A DNA stretch of 64,000 nt, from assembly GCA_028287305.1 (NCBI GenBank), contig JAQBPX010000014.1, forward strand, positions 124,001 through 188,000, in the 5' to 3' direction. The notes below the pieces were generated by a model, which saw only the letters and a list, made by a program, of their open reading frames with translations, made no database searches and had not been told where the DNA came from. How positions within the stretch are numbered: the first letter of the stretch is position 1; each line of letters begins with the position of its first letter. The stretch comes from Gemmatimonadota bacterium. GTDB taxonomy: Bacteria > Gemmatimonadota > Gemmatimonadetes > Gemmatimonadales > Gemmatimonadaceae. The position numbers and the translations under genes were made by a program. Shown piece by piece: positions 16,408 to 24,274 of this stretch.

Positions 16408-16872
16408 ATGCTGAAACTGACAAGGCCTTCGCTTGAGGGCGTTATCCATCCGAGCCTAAGTGAAGGCCCTATTGAGCCCAATCTCCCGATCTCATTGTCG
16501 GGTTATGAGTTTCGTGCATACCGAGATGGCGCCGGTTTCGTGGTCATGCATCATCGGTCGCTTCTGCTCATTTCGTCCACCGTTGGTTTCAGCCTAGACG
16601 GTTACTTCCAGGGCCTGACAGGATCACTGCTATTGCCAGAGCAGGCGCCATACGTGGTGGAAGAACTCGCCTTTTCGGTGGACCTAGCATTCCCCTACGA
16701 CAACAACACGATGGTACATGACTTCTGGATTACGCTGCGGCCAGGTCTTCGCGATATCCCGCCTTGTGTAGGTCGCCTGCAACTTCAGATCGATCTCAAC
16801 ATTCACGGTGCTCCATTCCGTGGCAGGCTTGATCATGCGGCCACAGTCGTGCGTCGATACAGAAGATACTAG
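16408..16872 (+). CDS. Hypothetical protein, second gene of cassette
   Basis: Predicted 154 aa. Cytosolic by composition and strongly beta-rich (YEFRAYRDGAGFVVMHHRSLLLISSTVGFSLDGYF, then HDFWITLRP, RLQLQIDLNIHG). It follows the TIR/deoxyribosyltransferase-like gene by 42 nt with no attC-like site between, so the two probably move together and may act together. No family recognised. Confidence 0.6.
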   Translation: MLKLTRPSLEGVIHPSLSEGPIEPNLPISLSGYEFRAYRDGAGFVVMHHRSLLLISSTVGFSLDGYFQGLTGSLLLPEQAPYVVEELAFSVDLAFPYDNNTMVHDFWITLRPGLRDIPPCVGRLQLQIDLNIHGAPFRGRLDHAATVVRRYRRY

Positions 16873-16906
16873 GTAAGCCGCGCTGAGCATGCTTCGCCGT
16901 CGTGCT

Positions 16907-16998
16907 GCCAAACTTGCGCTGAAGCAGACAGGGCGCGGCGGAAGCGCGCTGCGCGCGCTACCTATTTGATGTTCTGCAGGTGAACTCTGGCGTTATGT
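16907..16998 (+). repeat. attC-like site C
   Basis: Left arm GCCAAAC (consensus RYYYAAC), right arm GCGTTATGT, 92 bp. The right half TTTGAT...CTGCAGGTGAACTCTGGCGTTATGTGGC parallels that of site A. The following GTG start is 31 nt downstream. Confidence 0.6.
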
Positions 16999-17029
16999 GG
17001 CTACGGGCATCGCGGAACGGAGAGATTAT

Positions 17030-17620
17030 GTGCTGAACTACTCTCAACTGTATTCTGCGGACCCCACGCAGGAATATTCCGCCGTTGCAGCCCGGCTCGC
17101 GTCCGAATTTCCAGCGCCGTGGCTGGATCAGTACTACGAGATGTGTACGCACTCGCCCAACGTCCTTCAGTTTGAAGTGGATGGGTTCGAACACCTGTTC
17201 GACTTCACGTCCGATGCTAGCGCGAGTTCCAATGCGGCGCAGATTGAGGATCGCCTCGTGGCTGTCTTCGGCTATTCCCGGCAACCGCCGGCATCCCGCG
17301 ATGCATCAAGAATGCGCGGATTCCTCGGTGGCGGCCTGACGGCGGCCGATGGCGACTCCGTAGACAAGGGTCACTTTATCGGCCATTCTCTGGGAGGAAG
17401 CACCGATGTGAACCTCTTTCCCCAGCGTCCAGAGCTCAATCGTGGATGGTCAGATCCCGGAAGGGTGTTTCGCAGTATGGAGCGCACCGCTGCTGGCCGG
17501 CCGGGAACCTTCGTCTTCGCGCGCCCACTCTACTCCGATACAATGTGGCACCCAACTGGGCTCGAGTACGGTCTGCTCAAGCCGGACTTGCAACTCTGGG
17601 TTGAGCGTTTTTCAAATTGA
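17030..17620 (+). CDS. DNA/RNA non-specific endonuclease-like protein
   Basis: Predicted 196 aa from GTG 17030, which has GGAGAG 5 nt upstream. The C-terminal half contains DKGHFIGHSLGGSTDVNLFP followed by QRPELNRGW and, further on, TFVFARPLY. This is the layout of the NS/Endonuclease_NS_2 nucleases: a (D)xGH catalytic His plus a metal-binding Asn in NLFPQ..ELN. The first 100 residues (SQLYSADPTQEYSAVAARLASEFP) are not recognised. There is no signal peptide. It could be a toxin domain that has been captured as a cassette. No obvious immunity gene is adjacent unless the next membrane protein serves. Confidence 0.7.
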   Translation: MLNYSQLYSADPTQEYSAVAARLASEFPAPWLDQYYEMCTHSPNVLQFEVDGFEHLFDFTSDASASSNAAQIEDRLVAVFGYSRQPPASRDASRMRGFLGGGLTAADGDSVDKGHFIGHSLGGSTDVNLFPQRPELNRGWSDPGRVFRSMERTAAGRPGTFVFARPLYSDTMWHPTGLEYGLLKPDLQLWVERFSN

Positions 17621-17631
17621 TCGCGGCGGCC

Positions 17632-17724
17632 AAATAACGTTCGCTTGGAGTAGTCGGCGAGCTGATGATTGCTCCCTTCGCTCGCGTTATTTGATTCGCC
17701 CATAGCTGACCTTGGGCGTTAGAC
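17632..17724 (+). repeat. attC-like site D
   Basis: Left arm AATAACG, right arm GCGTTAGAC (GTTAGAC fits GTTRRRY exactly). 93 bp. The inner TTCGCTCGC...TTTGATTCGCCC is shared with sites A and F. Starts 12 nt after the nuclease stop and ends 26 nt before the next ATG. Confidence 0.7.
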
Positions 17725-17750
17725 CATTCCCGGATCAATCCCCGCGCACC

Positions 17751-18116
17751 ATGACGGACCATTCGATCACAGTCCCGGAGCTCCTCCTTCTGCTGCTCAT
17801 CTTTGGCGGACCGATTTACGTCGCAGGGTCTGCCGTGGTGCTCGCAATCTTGGCCAGGCGCCGTCCACCACTGCGGCTCCCACTCAGTCGGGCAAGCTTG
17901 ATCACCCGCGGTTGGTTGCTCGTCGTACCCCTGACGCTAGTCGTCTGGTGGGCGATGGCGTTCGTGCCAGAGGGATGGATGGATGCATTGATACCCGGAC
18001 CGGATTGGGCCGCGTTCGCAGTGACCGTTGGTCTGCCGGCAGTTATCGCCTCAACCCTCGGGTTTGGGGTCCTGACCTGGTGGGCGATCCGGGCAGGATC
18101 GCGACCAGCATCCTAG
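17751..18116 (+). CDS. Three-helix membrane protein
   Basis: Predicted 121 aa. Three hydrophobic segments (LLLLLLIFGGPIYVAGSAVV, GWLLVVPLTLVVWWAMAFV and VTVGLPAVIASTLGFGVLTWW) separated by short polar loops. Small integral membrane protein of unknown function. As a cassette it follows the NS-like nuclease, so an immunity role is possible but unsupported. Its stop codon lies inside the left arm of attC-like site E. Confidence 0.65.
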   Translation: MTDHSITVPELLLLLLIFGGPIYVAGSAVVLAILARRRPPLRLPLSRASLITRGWLLVVPLTLVVWWAMAFVPEGWMDALIPGPDWAAFAVTVGLPAVIASTLGFGVLTWWAIRAGSRPAS

Positions 18117-18204
18117 CGATCGCTGGAGCTGACAAAGCGCCATTGCTGATACTCGCGCTCGCATCCATGAGGCGCGCTTTGCGTCCTGGCGCAGGCGTTA
18201 GCGG
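18113..18204 (+). repeat. attC-like site E
   Basis: CCTAGCG (left) and GCGTTAGCG (right), 92 bp. The inner arms ACAAAGCGCC and GGCGCGCTTTG pair well around a TGATACTCGC-type loop. It overlaps the preceding stop codon and ends 22 nt before the next ATG. Confidence 0.6.
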
Positions 18205-18226
18205 TTTCACAACCACATAGGAAAGG

Positions 18227-18634
18227 ATGCCTTTCGGCTCTAGCGCACTGGGCGCCGTGTACTTCGGCGCGGTCAAGTTGATCGGCTATTCTGCGGCTGG
18301 GTACTACGTCAACCGCCGGGAAGGCTTGCCCGCACCGCGTCCTCTGATCTTTGGGGCTACGCGCGCAATCATCGGAGTCGTAGTCGGCTCCTCCTATGGG
18401 TACGCCTACGAGCGCTTCGCACCCTACAGCTCACCCCTGCCGTTCTATCTCGGATTAATTCCGATTCGCATCCTGGAGTGGCTCTTCGTATTCTGGCTGT
18501 TCTATCGCCACGTTTCACCGCTTCGCCAGCGGCTGCCGGGATACACCGTCGCTGGCATTCTGTGGTCGTTCGTACTCGACATTCCAGCGATGGCGACGCT
18601 GTTCGTACTGCCGGGCGGGTTTTGGATTTGTTAG
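18227..18634 (+). CDS. Four-helix membrane protein
   Basis: Predicted 135 aa with four hydrophobic segments (about residues 6-27, 40-60, 75-95 and 108-130). A short positively charged loop (VNRREGLPAPRP) lies after the first helix. No family recognised. Single-gene cassette between attC-like sites E and F. Confidence 0.65.
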   Translation: MPFGSSALGAVYFGAVKLIGYSAAGYYVNRREGLPAPRPLIFGATRAIIGVVVGSSYGYAYERFAPYSSPLPFYLGLIPIRILEWLFVFWLFYRHVSPLRQRLPGYTVAGILWSFVLDIPAMATLFVLPGGFWIC

Positions 18635-18656
18635 TGCAGGCTCGCGTTACCGCAAC

Positions 18657-18751
18657 ATCTAACGCGCTTTTCTGTCGTCGGGCGATTTACTGGTGGCTCC
18701 CTTCGCTCGCTTTTACTTGATTCGCCCCAAGTAGAACCTTGTTCGTAGACC
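18657..18751 (+). repeat. attC-like site F
   Basis: Left arm ATCTAAC (exact RYYYAAC) at 18657, right arm degenerate (CGTAGAC), 95 bp. The inner GGCGATTTAC...GGCTCCCTTCGCTCGC...TTGATTCGCCC closely matches sites A and D. The next start is 27 nt downstream. Confidence 0.7.
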
Positions 18752-18778
18752 GCCACCAACATCTGTCCAAGGACGTGT

Positions 18779-20455
18779 TTGCTCCAGACGCCATTTCTGG
18801 TGATCGGCATTCTCGCTGTGGCGGCACTCGGTGTGCTGGCCCCGCATCTGTTCACACGATTTCGACTCACCTGGGCCATCCAGCGAGGGCTCGCTCAGGA
18901 GCAGAGGAACTCACGTGTCGACGTCGACCTGTCACGCGTCGCGGCCTACCACAATGGCCTCGGTGGTCGCGCGAGTGCGGACACCGTGGACGACGCTACG
19001 TGGAATGACCTGGACCTCGATGCCGTGTTCCTCGCCGTCGATCGTACCGCGAGCCAGGTCGGGCGCCAGTGCTTGTACCATTTGCTCAGGCAGCCGCGGT
19101 TTACCGTCGAACCACTCGAGCGACTCGAGGCGGCGACGAAGCGATTCACTACCGCGCCCGCCGACGCCGCGCGCGTTCGCCGAGTCTTGAAGCCCCTCGC
19201 CGACCCACGGTCGGGGTACCTGTCGGACCTGATGTACGGCGAGCTCCCCGCGAGACCTGCACTCTGGTGGGCCTTCCCCCTCCTGACCGCGATCTCGTGC
19301 TTGTGCCTCGCGCTGCTCGCCATCTGGCCGAAGGTGCTTGTCGTCTGGCTCGTCGTGTGCATGACGAACATCGTCATTCAACTCGCCTACCGCCCACGCG
19401 TGCGACGGCTCGTCGTCGCCTTTCAGTCGGTGCCAGCCTTCGTCCGCGCAGCGGAACAACTCTCTCGCCTCAGTCCCGCTGGAATCGAGCACGAGATCGC
19501 GATGCTCCGAACAGATGCCCCGCAGCTTGCATCGCTCCGACGTGCGACTACCTGGCTCCTCTTCGAGCCGGGGTCGGCCAGCGAGCCGTGGTCGACAATC
19601 TACGAATACGTGAACCTGCTTTTCCTCCTGGACATCAACGCATTCGTCTTCAGCATACAGCGCGCGGCGGATGCGCGCGCACTCCTGCGTCGCGTCTTCG
19701 AAGCAGTCGGACAGGTCGATACCGCGCAGTCACTCGCAGAGTGGCGGCAAACGCTATCCCACTGGACGGTCCCGGAGTATTCGACGCCCGGCAAGGAGTT
19801 GCACACGACGGAAGTGTTTCACCCACTGCTCGCGCAACCGGTCGCGAACACCCTCCGAGTTCGCGATGCGAGCATCCTGATAACCGGCTCGAACATGGCA
19901 GGCAAGACCACGTTCATGCGCACGCTCGGCGTGAATGCGATCCTCGCCCAGACACTGCACACCGTGTGCGCACACACATGGCAGGCGCCGCTTCTGCACG
20001 TCCGGTCGTCGATCGCTCGTACTGACAGCCTCCTGGAGGGGAGAAGCCACTATCTGGCCGAGGTGGAGTCGGTGCATTCGCTCCTCCGGGCCAAGCAGCC
20101 AGGTCGACAGCACCTGTTCCTGCTCGACGAGATGTTTCGAGGGACCAACACGGCCGAGCGCGTTGCTGCTGCCTATGCGGTGCTGGCGTACCTGACACAG
20201 GGGATCGACGTCGTGGTGGTCGCGACGCACGATCTCGAGCTGGTGGCCCTGCTCGGCGACTCGTACGAGTCGTATCACTTTCGGGAGCGTATTGCAGAGG
20301 ACACCTTGTCCTTCGACTATCGGCTGAGGGAGGGGGTATCGTCGACGCGCAACGCCATCGCGTTGCTCCAGTTGCAGCAGTATCCCGACGAGATCATCGC
20401 AAATGCCATGGCCGTGCTGAACCGGGCGCAGGCGCTCGACACACAGGACACGTAA
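18779..20455 (+). CDS. Membrane-anchored MutS-like ATPase
   Basis: Predicted 558 aa from a TTG start. One hydrophobic segment lies at the N-terminus (about residues 5-25) and a helical pair at about 163-205. The C-terminal 200 residues are the MutS ABC-type ATPase: Walker A TGSNMAGKTT (about 369-378), Walker B FLLDEMFRGTN (about 446-456), a following VVVATHDLEL switch and the ENAIALLQL-like end. The mismatch-binding and connector domains of true MutS are absent. This architecture matches the short MutS-related membrane proteins of unknown function rather than mismatch repair. It is the largest cassette here, with attC-like sites F and G close on both sides. Confidence 0.85.
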   Translation: MLQTPFLVIGILAVAALGVLAPHLFTRFRLTWAIQRGLAQEQRNSRVDVDLSRVAAYHNGLGGRASADTVDDATWNDLDLDAVFLAVDRTASQVGRQCLYHLLRQPRFTVEPLERLEAATKRFTTAPADAARVRRVLKPLADPRSGYLSDLMYGELPARPALWWAFPLLTAISCLCLALLAIWPKVLVVWLVVCMTNIVIQLAYRPRVRRLVVAFQSVPAFVRAAEQLSRLSPAGIEHEIAMLRTDAPQLASLRRATTWLLFEPGSASEPWSTIYEYVNLLFLLDINAFVFSIQRAADARALLRRVFEAVGQVDTAQSLAEWRQTLSHWTVPEYSTPGKELHTTEVFHPLLAQPVANTLRVRDASILITGSNMAGKTTFMRTLGVNAILAQTLHTVCAHTWQAPLLHVRSSIARTDSLLEGRSHYLAEVESVHSLLRAKQPGRQHLFLLDEMFRGTNTAERVAAAYAVLAYLTQGIDVVVVATHDLELVALLGDSYESYHFRERIAEDTLSFDYRLREGVSSTRNAIALLQLQQYPDEIIANAMAVLNRAQALDTQDT

Positions 20456-20538
20456 CGGCAGGCGCGCTGGCGGTCTACCTTTTTACCCCAATCATGCTTT
20501 GCTCGCTTTGGGTTTCCGCCGACACGCAACGGCTAACA
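20450..20538 (+). repeat. attC-like site G
   Basis: ACGTAAC overlaps the stop codon of the MutS-like gene, and GGCTAACA forms the other end. 89 bp. The inner GGCGG/CCGCC and ACCCCAA/TTTGGGT pairs give a plausible folded arm around CATGCTTTGCTCGC. The next ATG is 40 nt downstream. Confidence 0.5.
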
Positions 20539-20578
20539 CTTTTCGACACTACCAGCCAGTTATCGTCGTAAGGAGAGC

Positions 20579-20980
20579 ATGCGCACTGTTCCTGTCTCGA
20601 GAGTCGGCTCAGTTCCAGAATCGACGGTCGATCGCGCCCAGGCGGGCCTTGGAGAGCGGAGAACGCTTGCTGACGTCCTGCAATGGGGCCGCGAGCAATC
20701 GCCGACTCGTGACGTCGTGGAGATCGTCACCCAAGACGAGTACACGCACGACGTCGTGATCCCGTTCGAGGCCGGCCATTTCCTGGTCTTCGACGCGACG
20801 TGACTCGGCTCCATCACGGCGGTCGCCGTGTGGGATCATCAGCCGACGTCGGCGGAAATCCTTGCGGAGCGCTTGCGCCGAGGGTGGAAGCCAACGGCGT
20901 CGCAGCTCAAGGGCGGCGATCGCGTCCTGGGCTACGCCGCGTGCATGGTCACGGGCGAGCATCCTGCAGCCGACAGGTGA
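20579..20980 (+). pseudogene. Small hypothetical gene interrupted by an in-frame TGA
   Basis: The frame opens at ATG 20579 and meets TGA at 20801-20803 after 74 codons. It then continues, still in frame and protein-like, for 58 codons to TGA at 20978-20980 (including ITAVAVWDHQPTSAEILAERL). The first part ends in VIPFEAGHFLVFDAT and the second begins LGSITAVAVWD, which read naturally as adjoining strands. This suggests a recent nonsense mutation, or a short protein that is complete as it stands. Family not recognised. Confidence 0.5.
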
Positions 20981-21018
20981 CGCACGCTGCGCGTTCGACC
21001 TCCGGCGACGCTTAGCTC

Positions 21019-21552
21019 GTGGCTGCTCCTCTGAAGCGCTTTGGCTGCGCGATCCTCGGCCTCACTGCACTTGGGTTCGCCGTGTACCTCGTCGTGACCG
21101 TGCCGATGGCTCGCTTTGGTCTCCTTGCCATCGTGCTCGGCATTCTATTGTCGCGCATCGGCGCCTGGTGGCAACTGCGAAGGGCGGTGACCGCCTTTCG
21201 CCAAGCCCCCGGATCGTCCGGCCGCGACCTTCTGATCGTCTATTCGGCCAGCCCACATTGGCAGGAGTACATCGAGAGCACATGGCTCCGCAAATGGGAC
21301 AAGCGCGCCGTCGCCTTGAACCGCTCGGAGCCAGACTGGCAACGTCGACCTGAAGTGAAGCTGTGGAAGCAGCTCGCCAGAGACAATGAACGTTCGCCAG
21401 TCGCTATCGTGGTGCCGCTGCGCGGCCGGCCGGAGATCTTCCGGTTCCACGCCGCCTTCAAGGATTTCAAGCATGGCAAGCGGAGCACACTGGAGGGTAT
21501 GGAGCGCGAGCTCGAGAGTGCTCTTGCCCGATCTTCGCCCGGTGGCGCTTAG
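21019..21552 (+). CDS. Membrane protein with cytosolic C-terminal domain
   Basis: Predicted 177 aa from GTG 21019. Two hydrophobic segments lie within the first 50 residues (AILGLTALGFAVYLVVTV and FGLLAIVLGILLSRIGAWW). A soluble domain of about 125 residues follows, with DLLIVYSASPHWQEYIE, LRKWDKRAVALNRSEPDW and SPVAIVVPLRGRPEIFRF. The soluble part looks like an alpha/beta fold with a thioredoxin-like order of strands, but no CxxC is present. Function unknown. Confidence 0.65.
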   Translation: MAAPLKRFGCAILGLTALGFAVYLVVTVPMARFGLLAIVLGILLSRIGAWWQLRRAVTAFRQAPGSSGRDLLIVYSASPHWQEYIESTWLRKWDKRAVALNRSEPDWQRRPEVKLWKQLARDNERSPVAIVVPLRGRPEIFRFHAAFKDFKHGKRSTLEGMERELESALARSSPGGA

Positions 21553-21669
21553 CGTGCGTGGCAATGGCGGCTTCAGCCTTGGTGCCACCTTGCTGCCGCG
21601 AGCTTTCGCTTCGCGAATGGGCTACGAAAGCTCCAGGCCTTTGTCGTCACTGAATAAACTGAGTACTGA

Positions 21670-21936
21670 GTGCGCATAACTCGGCAAGTTCCTCCCACAT
21701 GGCCGGCGCTGGCGCTTCTGCTCCTTGGCACCTGTTCCTTCGCGGTAGGAGCGGTGCCGAACGGGCTCGACGTCGGGGTTATTAATGTGCTGGCGGGACT
21801 CGTGCTCGCGCCGATCGGGGCGTTTGCGGTAGTGCTGCTGTCGCACCGGCCGCGGCATCTTGGACTGCGTCTCCTTCTGGCGCTGGCGGCGTCCGGAGCC
21901 ACTGCAGGTGCGCTGCTTGGCCTTCTATTCCTTTAG
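21670..21936 (+). CDS. Small membrane protein
   Basis: Predicted 88 aa from a GTG start at 21670. Nearly all of it is hydrophobic, in three segments (TWPALALLLLGTCSFAVGAV, VINVLAGLVLAPIGAFAVVLL and GLRLLLALAASGATAGALLGLLF). Short integral membrane protein with no known family. Confidence 0.5.
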   Translation: MRITRQVPPTWPALALLLLGTCSFAVGAVPNGLDVGVINVLAGLVLAPIGAFAVVLLSHRPRHLGLRLLLALAASGATAGALLGLLFL

Positions 21937-21987
21937 ACAAGAGAACGACACAGATCTACGTGCCGCTAAACGCAATCGCCTTCGACC

Positions 21988-22407
21988 ATGCATCGCTATT
22001 TTCGAAATCTTCGCTTCGCCCTAGTTTCCGGACTTGCTCTCGCAGCCGCATGCAGTGCATTGGTACTTCTGATCAGTCTAGTCACCGGGTCAGCCAGGCT
22101 CGGAAGCGGAGACGGCGTCGACGTTCTCGCGTTGATACTCGCCTATTTCATTGGCGGCGCATCCGCCGGACTCGTGGCTGGGCTCCTACTGCCGCTCGCC
22201 CGCTCGGCCGCAGGGGCGGCTCTTGTGGGAGCGCTGACGGCGCTTCCTCTTTATGGCGCCATGATCGTCAGTCAACACGGCCTGCGCTCAGTGCGAGCCG
22301 ATCACGCAATCGGCCTGGGACTCGCGGCGTTGTTCGTCGGAGCTCCTGCAGGGCTGATCTGGCGAGAGATTTTCACGGACGATCAAGCCGCGAAGCCTGA
22401 TGACTGA
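21988..22407 (+). CDS. Four-helix membrane protein
   Basis: Predicted 139 aa from ATG 21988. Four hydrophobic segments with Gly/Ala-rich faces (FALVSGLALAAACSALVLLI, ALILAYFIGGASAGLVAGLL, GAALVGALTALPLYGAMIV and GLGLAALFVGAPAGLIW) and an acidic C-terminus. No family recognised; follows the previous small membrane gene by about 50 nt. Confidence 0.6.
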   Translation: MHRYFRNLRFALVSGLALAAACSALVLLISLVTGSARLGSGDGVDVLALILAYFIGGASAGLVAGLLLPLARSAAGAALVGALTALPLYGAMIVSQHGLRSVRADHAIGLGLAALFVGAPAGLIWREIFTDDQAAKPDD

Positions 22408-22525
22408 GGTCCAGCTCGCCTTGGCAAGTCCCTAAATGCTTCTTCGGCCGGAACCAATTGCACTTGAGGCAGCCAGGCCCGGACGGCCGACATTATTGGC
22501 TGGAGAGTCCGCGGCGCGCAGCTGA

Positions 22526-23356
22526 ATGGAGCCTGAGACCCGCGACTGGAACGACTACTGGAGAGGGCTCCGCGAGCGGCGCGTGATTGCCGCCGTGGCT
22601 CTCGTAGCATTTGTCCCCCTCTGGATCGCGCTGGGCGCACTCGGCCTGCTGCTCGGGTTTGGGCTCGCGTTCGCCGCCTACTGGTACCTGCGTGACTGGC
22701 GATGCCCGCGCTGCCACCTCCCGATCGTCGGCGCGCGATTCCGCACCTTTCCGCTTCGCTGCGTCTGCTGCGGCCTCCTCGTGTTCGGCCATGTCCTCGA
22801 CATCCAGCAGCCTGCCACGCTCGACCCCGATGCGTTCGTACTTCCTGCGGCGCGGCGGCGATTCGTCGCATGGTACCAGCTCCTCGCCGCAACCGCGCTC
22901 ATCCTCATCAGTCCATTCCTTGGCGGGACCTGGTGGGAGGTGCTGATGATGGAGACGCTCGGCGCCTTGTCGTGTGCCGCCGGCCTCTGGCTGCTGCGCG
23001 ACGAGGGCCGCGGCTACACACTGACCCGCATGCTCCAGTTCCTGCAGCTGGTGCAGCTTCAGTCGCCGTGGTTCACCTTCGCGGCAATGAGCGGCGTCGG
23101 CATCGAGCTCACCGACATCGAGGGAGGGATTACGGTCGGCCCAGCCTTCCAGGCGAAGTTCCAGTTGCTCGCGATGCCCGGGCTGTCCTTCGGGGTCGCG
23201 GTGAACCTGTGGTCCGCCTTGCTACTGCTGGTACTGCTTCAGGCGAAGCCGCGCCCTCGTACACACGCCGCGGATCCGGATGCGCCAGAAGGAATGGGAT
23301 CATCCGACGCCAGCGTCGAGGTGATTGCCGGTAGTGACGATCGACTTCCACAATGA
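22526..23356 (+). CDS. Membrane protein with a zinc-ribbon-like CxxC pair
   Basis: Predicted 276 aa. Two adjacent hydrophobic segments at the N-terminus (AAVALVAFVPLWIALGAL and LLLGFGLAFAAYWYL) are followed by CPRCHLPI and, 20 residues on, CVCCGL. The two CxxC knuckles probably bind zinc. Further helices lie at about residues 115-160 and 215-240. The C-terminal tail is acidic and disordered. It overlaps the next gene by 4 nt (ATGA at 23353), so the two are coupled. Function unknown. Confidence 0.7.
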   Translation: MEPETRDWNDYWRGLRERRVIAAVALVAFVPLWIALGALGLLLGFGLAFAAYWYLRDWRCPRCHLPIVGARFRTFPLRCVCCGLLVFGHVLDIQQPATLDPDAFVLPAARRRFVAWYQLLAATALILISPFLGGTWWEVLMMETLGALSCAAGLWLLRDEGRGYTLTRMLQFLQLVQLQSPWFTFAAMSGVGIELTDIEGGITVGPAFQAKFQLLAMPGLSFGVAVNLWSALLLLVLLQAKPRPRTHAADPDAPEGMGSSDASVEVIAGSDDRLPQ

Positions 23357-24225
23357 AGCGCACGCCACCCCCACGCCTGGCGCTCCTGCAAGCTCGGGAG
23401 GCACCCGTCGCAGTCATCTTTCGGCGCGGACCGTCCAAGCTCGTCGAGGTCATTCGCTGGGACACCAGCCGCGACGAATTCCTGCGCGGCCACTGGCTGC
23501 GTGGACGCATCTACGAGAAGCGCTCGGACTTGTCGCCTGATGGTGAGCTGTTGGTCTGCTTCATCAGTCAATTCAACGCGCATTCGGTCGCAGACAGCGA
23601 CTATACCTACGCGTGGACCGCGGTGAGCAAGGCGCCCTGGCTGACGGCACTCGCGCTGTGGCCAAAGGGGGATTGCTGGTTTGGAGGCGGACTCTTTCTC
23701 ACGAATCGTCATCTTTGGCTCAACCATCGGCCCGAGCAGGCAGTGGCCCACCCAGCACATCCCCCTCGGGGACTCCGCGTCGAGCCAAACCCGGAGGCGC
23801 GCGGCGAGAACGAGCCAATTTACCGGCGGCGTCTCGAGCGAGACGGCTGGACGCTGAGGCAGGAATGGGAATGGGAATTTGTCGCCATGCCGTCAGGATA
23901 TCGAACAGTTAAGCCGGACCTGCGGGTCAAGCGTGCGCCGCGAGCTGATGATGGCACCGCGATTGTGTTGGCTCGTCGCATTGATGGTTTCCGGTACAGT
24001 GAATCATTCGCACTCGAGGACGCCCCCGGTGCGGTCGAGTTGCCACCTGGGCCCGTCGATTGGATGGACTGGGATTACCGCGGCCGCCTGATCGCCCTGG
24101 CCAGTGGACGAGTGTGGGTTGCGCAACCCATGACTGGCGACACCATTCGATTTCAGGAATTGATCGACCTGCGCGACGATCGCTTCGAGGAGCGAGAACC
24201 ACCCGCGAGCGCGCGGGTCTGGTAA
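23353..24225 (+). CDS. Conserved hypothetical cytosolic protein
   Basis: Predicted 290 aa, rich in Trp and Arg. The patterns AVIFRRGPSKLVEVIRWDTSRDEFLRG, WTAVSKAPWLTALALWPKGDCWFGGG and MDWDYRGRLIALASGRVW recur in an unnamed family that I associate with the same kind of orphan-gene arrays. Beta-strand-rich, possibly a propeller-like or repeated sheet fold. No enzyme motif. Translationally coupled to the zinc-ribbon membrane protein before it, which suggests a shared function. Confidence 0.7.
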   Translation: MKRTPPPRLALLQAREAPVAVIFRRGPSKLVEVIRWDTSRDEFLRGHWLRGRIYEKRSDLSPDGELLVCFISQFNAHSVADSDYTYAWTAVSKAPWLTALALWPKGDCWFGGGLFLTNRHLWLNHRPEQAVAHPAHPPRGLRVEPNPEARGENEPIYRRRLERDGWTLRQEWEWEFVAMPSGYRTVKPDLRVKRAPRADDGTAIVLARRIDGFRYSESFALEDAPGAVELPPGPVDWMDWDYRGRLIALASGRVWVAQPMTGDTIRFQELIDLRDDRFEEREPPASARVW

Positions 24226-24274
24226 TGACGTCTTGCGACGACAATGAACACCCGCGCCCCCAACCAGCATCCAC

